From Bacillota bacterium (GTDB taxonomy: Bacteria > Bacillota > Clostridia > Christensenellales > UMGS416), in contig JAEYPH010000117.1 of the NCBI GenBank assembly GCA_023410875.1, positions 7,801-71,800 on the forward strand: DNA of 64,000 nucleotides, read 5' to 3'. Below the pieces are notes generated by a model. It searched no databases. It had not been told where the DNA came from and saw only the letters and a list, made by a program, of their open reading frames with translations. Positions within the stretch are counted from its first letter, which is position 1. Each line of letters begins with the position of its first letter. A program made the position numbers and the translations under genes. Shown here piece by piece: positions 44,801 to 51,860 of the stretch.

Positions 44801-45847
44801 CTACCACCACTTCTTCTTCTTAAAGTAATATAGCATCACCCCGGCGATGCCCAGCAGCACCGCCCAAACAACCGGATACATCCACGGCCACCGGGCCTCG
44901 GGGATCATCAGGTTCATGCCGTAGAGGCCCACGATGAAGCTCAATGGCATAAACACCGTGGAGATGATCGTGAGCACCTTCATGATCTCGTTCATGCGGT
45001 TGGAGTTGCTGGAAAGATAGACGTCCAGTATGCTGGAGAGCACGTCGCGCAAGGTGTCCACCGTATCCATTACCTGCATGGCGTGGTCATGCAAGTCGCG
45101 CAGGTAGGGCACCAGGCGTTCGCCGACCAGCGGCGTCTCCCCGCGGGACAGGGAGCCGATGACCTCGCGCAGCGGCCACACGGCCTTGTGCAGGAACAGC
45201 ATCTGGCGCTTCATGCGGTGCACATCGCCCAGCGTATTGGCGTCCGGGCGGCTGACCAGCTCGTCCTCGGCGGTCTCGATGCGCTCGCCCAGGTCTTCCA
45301 GCACGTCGAAGTAGTTGTCCACGACCAGGTCCAGCAGCGCGTACAGCAGATAGTCGGCGCCCAGGCGGCGGATGTGCCCCTGGCCCACGCGCAGCCGCTC
45401 GATGACCGGGCGGAACACGTCATTCTCCCGCTCGCCGAAGCTCAACAGCAGGCCGCCGCCCAGTATCAGGCTCTCCTGCTCGCTGGCCAGTGCGCCGGTG
45501 CGCTTGTCGTAGTAGAGGACCTGCAGCACGATGTAGACATAGTCGTCGTAGTATTCGATCTTGGGGCGCTGGCCGGGGCTGCGGATGGCCTCCAGGACCA
45601 GCGGATGCAGGCCGAAGCAAGCTCCGATGCGATCCAGCACCGCCTGGTCGTGGAAGCTGTCCACATCGATCCACTGCACCTGGCCGCTTTGCCGGCTCAA
45701 GTCCAGGTTGGCCGGGTCCAGCGCTTCCTCGGAAAAGGCGTCGGCATGATACAGGATGCGCCGGATCGTGGTCTTTTCGTTCTTGACATGCCGGATGTGG
45801 GTAAGCGATCCGCCGTGACCGGTTCTGCTGCGTACGCCTTTGGACAT
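44801..45847 (-). CDS. corA: CorA family magnesium transporter
   Basis: 348 residues. A large soluble N-terminal funnel domain (acidic willow-helix LLDLVVDNYFDVLEDLGERIE), then two C-terminal membrane helices with the signature YGMN (in FIVGLYGMNLM) and a basic end FKKKKWW. Forms a pentameric Mg2+/Co2+ channel. Monocistronic. Confidence 0.94.
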   Translation of the reverse strand: MSKGVRSRTGHGGSLTHIRHVKNEKTTIRRILYHADAFSEEALDPANLDLSRQSGQVQWIDVDSFHDQAVLDRIGACFGLHPLVLEAIRSPGQRPKIEYYDDYVYIVLQVLYYDKRTGALASEQESLILGGGLLLSFGERENDVFRPVIERLRVGQGHIRRLGADYLLYALLDLVVDNYFDVLEDLGERIETAEDELVSRPDANTLGDVHRMKRQMLFLHKAVWPLREVIGSLSRGETPLVGERLVPYLRDLHDHAMQVMDTVDTLRDVLSSILDVYLSSNSNRMNEIMKVLTIISTVFMPLSFIVGLYGMNLMIPEARWPWMYPVVWAVLLGIAGVMLYYFKKKKWW

Positions 45848-45939
45848 GGTAACCCCTCCGCCGGAAGTTATGCCGACGAGCTGTTGCGCTGCGCCGGCAT
45901 AGCATCATTATATCACGCCAGAGGGGCGCGCAGGAGGCG

Positions 45940-47166
45940 TCACACTTCGGTCGCTGGCTTACCGTCTCCGGCGGGTGCGGGCGGGGGCTGCTGGCTTTTC
46001 TCTGGTTCGGGCTCGGGTTTCTGGGGTTTGGGAGAGGGCTTGTTCTGCGCTGTGAAGGGCTTTAGAGGCGGGGCCATGCCGCGGCGCTTTTGGCGAAGTC
46101 GCCTAAGCTCCGCCAGCAGCCATATCAGTACAGGCAATACGACGCAGAAGGGTATCTTGTAGTATGGTGTATAGTGGGCTACAAACTGAGAGGTGTCCAT
46201 AATGTTTTGATAGACAAATTGAGAAAGTACGATCATCAACAGACCGAGCGGCGCGGCAAAAGACTTGCTGTCACCAATGGACAGAACCTTGGACATCCCC
46301 AAACTGGCCGCGTACAGACATACGGTGATCTTTACGAAGGCGCCGATGACGAACACCGTGGAGATGAGCACTTCGATCCTGTCCAAAAAGTCGCCGATGT
46401 TGATCAGGCTGATGGCGATATAGGATGGGTAGTAAAGCATGGAGATGTACTGGGTGCCCAGCACCAGTATGTTGCGCAGCATCACGAAGACGTAAACCAA
46501 CATGGTTACGGTGAAGGATAACACCATAAGTTTCTCCGCCTTGCGGGACTCCTTGAGCGGGTGCAGGATGAAGGGCAGCAGAACCGCCTCTGCAAATGGA
46601 AAGGCGGCGATGTTTCTGGCATCGCGCAATACGGGTTTCCAGCCGTCATCGAGGAAGGGCAGTAAATTTCTTAAGTCCCACAGCTTGGTGGACAGCAGCG
46701 TGATGACTAGTACGATCGTTAAAAAGAGGGGCAACATGAACGCCGCCCAACGGGCCAGCGTGGCCCTACCTGATGTTACGCACCAGATGGCCAGTATGCC
46801 GATGGGGATAGCGGTTATGTATTGCGGCTGCAGCCGCAATGAGTCCAACTGTATGAATTCAGTACAGTTGCGTATGATCATGGAGCCCAGATGAAAGGCA
46901 AACCATGTAAAAAGCAGCGACGTGACGCGTCCGAAGACCGGCCCCAGCAACTCTGTCTGCAAGTCGTAAAGGTCCTTATCCGGCGAGAGGCGCATGAGCC
47001 TGCCATAGAGCAGAGCCAATGGCAGCGTCACAGCATAGGCCACAACGATGGACAGCCAGAAATCCCGTGACGAAGACAAGCTGCCCGCGCCGACCAGCGA
47101 GGACCCCAGCAGGTACATGACGAAAATGCTTACGGCCTCTCTGAAGCTGAACTTGGAGTCATCCAT
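45940..47166 (-). CDS. gerAB: Spore germination protein, GerAB family
   Basis: About 408 residues with ten membrane helices in the amino acid/polyamine/organocation fold, starting with FSFREAVSIFVMYLLGSSLVG. A Pro/Lys/Glu-rich cytoplasmic tail (KPQKPEPEPEKSQQPPPAP) follows. GerAB is the nutrient-binding channel subunit of the spore germinant receptor in the inner spore membrane. ATG 47166 chosen; GTG 47178 would touch the AAGG site. Last gene of the ger operon. Confidence 0.9.
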   Translation of the reverse strand: MDDSKFSFREAVSIFVMYLLGSSLVGAGSLSSSRDFWLSIVVAYAVTLPLALLYGRLMRLSPDKDLYDLQTELLGPVFGRVTSLLFTWFAFHLGSMIIRNCTEFIQLDSLRLQPQYITAIPIGILAIWCVTSGRATLARWAAFMLPLFLTIVLVITLLSTKLWDLRNLLPFLDDGWKPVLRDARNIAAFPFAEAVLLPFILHPLKESRKAEKLMVLSFTVTMLVYVFVMLRNILVLGTQYISMLYYPSYIAISLINIGDFLDRIEVLISTVFVIGAFVKITVCLYAASLGMSKVLSIGDSKSFAAPLGLLMIVLSQFVYQNIMDTSQFVAHYTPYYKIPFCVVLPVLIWLLAELRRLRQKRRGMAPPLKPFTAQNKPSPKPQKPEPEPEKSQQPPPAPAGDGKPATEV

Positions 47167-47206
47167 CTTATTTCGCACACCTTCTTAAGGAGGATGGGGA
47201 GCCGGT

Positions 47207-47419
47207 TCACTGCGCGGCGACGAACATATCTACCAACTGCTTGACCCACGTGTTGGGGCTGGTCACCGGTACGCCGCGATACAGCAGCGTCCACAGCACC
47301 AACGCAGTGGTGGTCAATGCGAGGTAGGCAAGGATGTAGAGCTTTTTACCCTCGCGGATGGCGGGGCGCAGATCATGGATGCCGTACAGCACGGCTGGCA
47401 CCAGAAAAAGCAGAAACAT
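47207..47419 (-). CDS. Small two-helix membrane protein within ger operon
   Basis: 70 residues: two hydrophobic segments (MFLLFLVPAVLYGIHDL and LYILAYLALTTTALVLWTLL) and an amphipathic end VTSPNTWVKQLVDMFVAAQ. It lies between gerAC and gerAB, starting 11 bases after the gerAC stop (ATG 47419, or TTG 47422). Small membrane proteins (GerD/GerX-like) are known in some ger operons, but I cannot assign it to one. Confidence 0.75.
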   Translation of the reverse strand: MFLLFLVPAVLYGIHDLRPAIREGKKLYILAYLALTTTALVLWTLLYRGVPVTSPNTWVKQLVDMFVAAQ

Positions 47420-47429
47420 CAAAAGCCAA

Positions 47430-48596
47430 TCACTCCCTTTCGGCCACGGGTTGAGCAATCTGGTTGGTGCTGCGCAGCTTAAGGTCGGTCCACACGCGCA
47501 CGTCGAGCTGGTTGTAGAGTTCGTTCCATTGGCCGTTGATCTGCTTCCATAGCTCCGGCTGGCTGTCCTGCAGGTGGCTGCCGATGCCAAGTATATCGCT
47601 GCTGCCGATGCCCTTGGTCTTCTGTATCAGGGCTACAAGAGAATTCTCCAGGGCCATGGAGGTGTTGATCAGGATCGCGTCGGTCACCTGCTGGAACTGG
47701 TCCGGATCGGGGCTGGCGCCATCGATGGATTCAAGGATCACATTCCCTACGATACCGAATTCGCACCATGGCTTGCCATTTTCAAAACCCACCGTTACGC
47801 TCACTCTGTCGGTGTCCAGCGACACCGTGGAGTCGGAGAACTTGCCGCCGGGGTCTGCGGGCAGTGGGAACTCGGTCTTCTTCACACGCCCTGCCGCCAA
47901 TAAAAAGATGCGTGTATCATTCTCGTCGATGAAGCCCACCAACCAATGGCTGTGTATCACCGCCGCGCCGGATACTTCAATCTCCTTCTTCCCGTTCACT
48001 TCCGACAGGCCGATCAGAGCGACCACGCTTTCCTCACCTTGGCCAGCCACGGTATCCACCAGCTCGAACATCTGGGTGTATGGAGCCTTGCCCAGCAGCC
48101 GCTGGGCCCGCAGTGCGTTCATGATGTTGGGGCCATTGGGCTGCTTGGTGGGGTTCTCCGATTCCAGCACTTCCTTGGCGGTAGGCTCCTTGGATACGAT
48201 GAGCGCCAGGCTTTGGCGGATCTGCCGCACCCGCATCATCGTGTCTATCACCTCGGCCAAGTCCTCCGTGGCCACCTGCTGGCTCATGATCAGCACTTCG
48301 GTGTGGCTCCAGTACAGCTCGTTGATAGAGAACTTTTGCATGTTGCGCATGGCGTCCACAATCGTGTCGCCCTCGCACTCCAGATAGCGGGGTATTATCT
48401 CGGCTTCCATGCCGCCGGAAGCGTTGGTGGTCTCGGCGGTTACCAGAAACTTTCCGTTGGGCGCACGGTCCACGGCAATGGCGTCTATGAAGATCAGGTC
48501 CTCGGTCTCCCGATAATTGGCGCAGCCGCTCAACAGCAAGCCCAGCAGCACGCACAGCGCCATTGCCGCCGCCAGGCTTTTGCGAGGCGCGCTCAT
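47430..48596 (-). CDS. gerAC: Spore germination lipoprotein, Ger(x)C family
   Basis: 388 residues with a lipoprotein signal: LCVLLGLLLSGCANYRETED, lipobox LLSGC, so it is anchored to the outer face of the inner spore membrane. The GerAC features follow: ETEDLIFIDAIAVDR, YWSHTEVLIMSQQVA and the C-terminal GRVKKTEF onwards. ATG 48596 overlaps the GerAA stop as ATGA, indicating translational coupling. Confidence 0.92.
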   Translation of the reverse strand: MSAPRKSLAAAMALCVLLGLLLSGCANYRETEDLIFIDAIAVDRAPNGKFLVTAETTNASGGMEAEIIPRYLECEGDTIVDAMRNMQKFSINELYWSHTEVLIMSQQVATEDLAEVIDTMMRVRQIRQSLALIVSKEPTAKEVLESENPTKQPNGPNIMNALRAQRLLGKAPYTQMFELVDTVAGQGEESVVALIGLSEVNGKKEIEVSGAAVIHSHWLVGFIDENDTRIFLLAAGRVKKTEFPLPADPGGKFSDSTVSLDTDRVSVTVGFENGKPWCEFGIVGNVILESIDGASPDPDQFQQVTDAILINTSMALENSLVALIQKTKGIGSSDILGIGSHLQDSQPELWKQINGQWNELYNQLDVRVWTDLKLRSTNQIAQPVAERE

Positions 48597-50140
48597 GACC
48601 CCTCTTTGCGGGTCTGGCGCACGCTGTCCCGCGCGGAGATGTGGCGCGGTCGCATGCGCTGCAGCCACCACGGCGCCCGGATGACGCTGTCCTTGAGCTC
48701 CTGGAAATGGAAGTTGCTGGTGCCATACATGTAAGGAATGCCAAAGGATTTCAGCCCTGATAAGTAGATCAGCAGGCCGGACATCCCCAACATCAGCCCA
48801 TAGAGGCCGATGACCGACGACAGCAGCAGGAACAGCACCCGAAGAAGAAGCGTCGCCGTGGCCAGCCGGGGGATCAGCAGCCCCGTGATGCCGGCAAAGG
48901 CCACGACGATGACCGCCGGGGCGCTGATGATCTTGGCCTGCACCGCAGCCTGGCCCAGCACCAGGCCGCCCACGATGCTCAACGATTGGCCCAGAAAGCT
49001 GGGCAGGCGCGCGCCGGATTCGCGCAGCAGCTCAAAGGCCACCAGCATCACAAACAACTCTACAACCGTGGGCAGCGGCACACCCTGGCGGGCGGCAAAG
49101 ATCGAGAGCAGCAGCCCGGTGGGCACCATCTCGTGATGGATCGTGACCAGAGACAAATAGGCTGCCGGTATCATGATTGTCAATATGAAACCCAGGATGC
49201 GCAGCAGGCGGCTCAGCGAGCCCATGATGAAGTTGGAGTAATAGTCGTCGTTGGTCTGGAACATTTCCACGAACAGGTGCGGCGCAGTGATCACATAGCT
49301 TGTGCCATCCAGTAAAATGGCTACCCGGCCTTCCAGTATCTTGGCCACGACGACATCCGGCCGCTCGGTGTTGCCTATGGTGGGGAACATGGACAGCGGC
49401 GAGTCCATGATCATTTCCTCGATGTAGTTGGCGGCCAGAAGACCGTCGATGTCGATGCAGTCCAACCTCTTATTCACCTCGGACAGCACCGCATCGTTGA
49501 CCAGCTCCTTCAGGTAACACACGGCGCACGTCACGTGGGCGCGCCTGCCAATCTTGCGGAATTCAAACTTCAGGTCAGGGGTCTGCAGGCGGCGGCGGAT
49601 CAGCGTGGTGCTGACGACCAGCGATTCGTTGAAGCCCTCCCGGGGCCCGCGCAGCACCTTTTCGCCCTCGGGTTCCGAGATGGAGCGGGTCGTCCAATTC
49701 TTGGTGTTAAAGCTCAGTGCGCCTTCCATCCCTTCGATGAAAAGCACCGTGTCTCCTGTGGTGATGGCTGCGGCCATTTCGTCCAGCTGCATGTGCCGCG
49801 CCGCCTCGTTCACGGATACAACCTCATCGGTCAGCCATTGGCCGATGTCTCCGTGCTGCGGCGGCGCCGCGTGCTGGATGGGTTCCACGATGTGCAGATC
49901 GATGATATCGTTGGCCACCATGCCGTTGAGGAAGGCGATGCACACCTGCCTGCCGCCGCACAGAAACTGGCGGCTGACAAAGGTGTCGTCACCCTCAAAC
50001 AGCGCGGCAAAGGCTGCCATGCCGCAGTCCTGCTGCTCCTGCTTCTTTTTCTTCTCCGGCGCGGGCTTGTCAGACTTGGTGGGCGTATCGGCCTCGTCAG
50101 GCTTGTGCTTGCGCAGTATTTTGACCAACCAATTGGGCAT
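48593..50140 (-). CDS. gerAA: Spore germination protein, GerAA family
   Basis: About 515 residues: soluble N-terminal half with IEGMEGALSFNTKNWTTRSI and GPREGFNESLVVSTTLIRRR, the typical GerA motif, then five or six membrane helices. An N-terminal basic segment (EKKKKQEQQ) is strain-variable. Forms the receptor with GerAB and GerAC. First gene of the operon; ATG 50140 after GGGAGG is preferred to longer upstream starts. Confidence 0.92.
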   Translation of the reverse strand: MPNWLVKILRKHKPDEADTPTKSDKPAPEKKKKQEQQDCGMAAFAALFEGDDTFVSRQFLCGGRQVCIAFLNGMVANDIIDLHIVEPIQHAAPPQHGDIGQWLTDEVVSVNEAARHMQLDEMAAAITTGDTVLFIEGMEGALSFNTKNWTTRSISEPEGEKVLRGPREGFNESLVVSTTLIRRRLQTPDLKFEFRKIGRRAHVTCAVCYLKELVNDAVLSEVNKRLDCIDIDGLLAANYIEEMIMDSPLSMFPTIGNTERPDVVVAKILEGRVAILLDGTSYVITAPHLFVEMFQTNDDYYSNFIMGSLSRLLRILGFILTIMIPAAYLSLVTIHHEMVPTGLLLSIFAARQGVPLPTVVELFVMLVAFELLRESGARLPSFLGQSLSIVGGLVLGQAAVQAKIISAPAVIVVAFAGITGLLIPRLATATLLLRVLFLLLSSVIGLYGLMLGMSGLLIYLSGLKSFGIPYMYGTSNFHFQELKDSVIRAPWWLQRMRPRHISARDSVRQTRKEGS

Positions 50141-50349
50141 GGCGCGCCTCCCAAACATTGCTGGGATTAGATTGTCCAGACCTGTGGCGCAAAATGCAAC
50201 CAGATATGGAAGAAAACGCTGCGCAGTGAAAAGGAAACGATGTGTGACCAGGCTTACAGTCCATCGCATCCTTGCGATGTATGATGAGCCCATCGACGGA
50301 GAGTGAACAGAACTACAGTGGTTGAATCATGGGAAACGAGGTGTTGAGG

Positions 50350-50811
50350 ATGTTGATGACAGGAGACAGAGCGCCGCTCTTTACGCTGATGAACCCCGAG
50401 GGCAAGCCGATTTCGCTGGATGATTTCCGCGGCAGCAAGGTTGTCGTGTACTTCTACCCAAAGGACGATACGCCCGGCTGCACCATAGAGGCATGCAGCT
50501 TCCGCGACGCTTATGACGACATCCTGGCGGCGGGAGCTGTCGTAGTGGGTATCAGCCCCGACGGCCAGGCTTCCCATGAGCGGTTTCGCAACAAGTACGG
50601 CTTGCCGTTCCATCTGTTGAGCGACCCTGACCACGCCGTGGCCGACGCCTATGGCGCATGGGGGAGGACGGGCTTGCCCGGAGAGAGAGGCGAGGGCATC
50701 CTGCGCAGCACCTTTGTGTTGGATGCCAATGGCGTCATTAGCCACGTGTTCCCCCATGTAACGCCGGACGACCACGCCATCGAGGTGCTGCTGGCGCTGA
50801 ACGCCCCATGA
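50350..50811 (+). CDS. bcp: Peroxiredoxin, BCP/PrxQ family
   Basis: About 153 residues, thioredoxin fold. The peroxidatic Cys is in YPKDDTPGCTIEACSF; the Cys five residues later (TIEAC) is the usual PrxQ resolving position. VVVGISPDGQASHERF is the next conserved strand. Reduces H2O2 and organic peroxides. ATG 50350 has a GAGGTG site. Confidence 0.92.
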   Translation: MLMTGDRAPLFTLMNPEGKPISLDDFRGSKVVVYFYPKDDTPGCTIEACSFRDAYDDILAAGAVVVGISPDGQASHERFRNKYGLPFHLLSDPDHAVADAYGAWGRTGLPGERGEGILRSTFVLDANGVISHVFPHVTPDDHAIEVLLALNAP

Positions 50812-50854
50812 TATGAAGAGCTGCTTACTTCAGCATATACTGGTTGATATAGAT

Positions 50855-50896
50855 GCAGTGGTTCGCCGGGCTGTAAGGTCCGGCGAACTGCTTTTT
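50855..50896 (+). terminator. bcp terminator
   Basis: GCAGTGGTTCGCCGG with CCGGCGAACTGC, then TTTTT. Confidence 0.88.
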
Positions 50897-50906
50897 AGCG
50901 TTTATA

Positions 50907-51026
50907 AACCCTCAGTCGCTTCGCGACAGCTCCCTTTTCAAGGGAGCTAAGACGTTTGCTTGGACCTTACACCTTGCCTCCCTTAACAAGGGAGGTGGCA
51001 GGCCGCGCGCGGCCTGCCGGAGGGTT
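50907..51026. repeat. MITE-like inverted-repeat element
   Basis: 120 bases flanked by AACCCTC and GAGGGTT. Inside are four hairpins (GTCGC/GCGAC; AGCTCCCTT/AAGGGAGCT; CCTCCCTT/AAGGGAGG; GGCAGGCCGC/GCGGCCTGCC). The two halves are imperfect mirror images. Similar elements are frequent intergenic repeats in gut Clostridia. No protein is encoded. Confidence 0.75.
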
Positions 51027-51159
51027 CTTCTCGCATAGGCTGACTCTGTATAGAAAGCATTTGCTTTTTCCAGTATTACATTCTATAGTGATATTGCGCA
51101 TCGGGGACGGCACCCATCACAAAAAACGGCATGCGGTCCGCACAAAGGGGGAGACACCC

Positions 51160-51723
51160 ATCGAAAAAAACGTAGCTGTGACGGACGAACAGGGGAACAC
51201 CTATCAGCCGACCTATCTGCGGCGTGCAAAGGGACTTGTCAAACACGGCAGGGCACGCTGGATGGACGACAACCGCATCTGTCTATCGTGTCCGCCGGAA
51301 CAAATTACTGTAATTTCGGAGGATAACATGAGCGAAAACCAGGTTACCTACATCAAGGAGCAGATTGAGTTTCTAAAAGCAGAGTTGAACCGTGAGGTTC
51401 CGACGAATTTGGATTCGGAGTATCAGCCCGATGCCGCGGCCCGTATTGAGGAATCCCGTAATGGGATGCGCAAGAAAATATTGGAGTTGATGGACCGATT
51501 GGCAAATCCTCAGCGGGAGGAACCACAGCAACAGGACACGCAGTATTACCGCAGCCTGCTGGAGCGAATTGTCGGTGACACCGCCGCGCTGGACGCGGCC
51601 AAGGAGGCCATCTGCGAGTGCGATGAGGATGAGACCCGCCAGGCCATTATCAGCGAGGCAGCCAGAGACTATGAAAACTCCAAGCGCGAGATTGCCAAGG
51701 CCATTCTGGAAAAGCTGACCTGA
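51160..51723 (+). CDS. Small conserved Clostridial protein with coiled coil, non-ATG start
   Basis: About 187 residues. N-terminal domain (EKNVAVTDEQGNTYQPTYLRRAKGL, VKHGRARWMDDNRICLSCPPE) is found in many Firmicutes, without a name. The rest is acidic and helical (MSENQVTYIKEQIEFLKAEL; LLERIVGDTAALDAAK), probably a coiled coil. The only good ribosome site (AAAGGGGGAG) points at ATC 51160; the next in-frame starts are GTG 51178 and ATG 51328. Could be a real ATC start or a mutated ATG. Confidence 0.7.
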   Translation: MEKNVAVTDEQGNTYQPTYLRRAKGLVKHGRARWMDDNRICLSCPPEQITVISEDNMSENQVTYIKEQIEFLKAELNREVPTNLDSEYQPDAAARIEESRNGMRKKILELMDRLANPQREEPQQQDTQYYRSLLERIVGDTAALDAAKEAICECDEDETRQAIISEAARDYENSKREIAKAILEKLT

Positions 51724-51742
51724 CGAAGCACCCAACTACCAG

Positions 51743-51767
51743 ACCGGCGCCCCGCGGCGCCGGTTTT
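51743..51767 (+). terminator. Terminator after small gene at 51160
   Basis: ACCGGCGCC / GGCGCCGGT, then TTTT. Confidence 0.88.
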
Positions 51768-51808
51768 GTCATACAAATATGATTTATTTCCTCTTTCCAT
51801 CCTCTGGC

Positions 51809-51842
51809 AAAACGTTCATAATATCATGGATCACAAAACGTT
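51809..51842 (+). promoter_or_regulatory. Possible operator of GH38 gene
   Basis: Direct repeats of AAAACGTT (51809-51816 and 51835-51842), 26 bases apart, resemble LacI-type half-sites; a CATAAT -10-like box lies between. GGAGGG precedes the start codon. Confidence 0.35.
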
Positions 51843-51860
51843 TCGATATCGGAGGGCACT

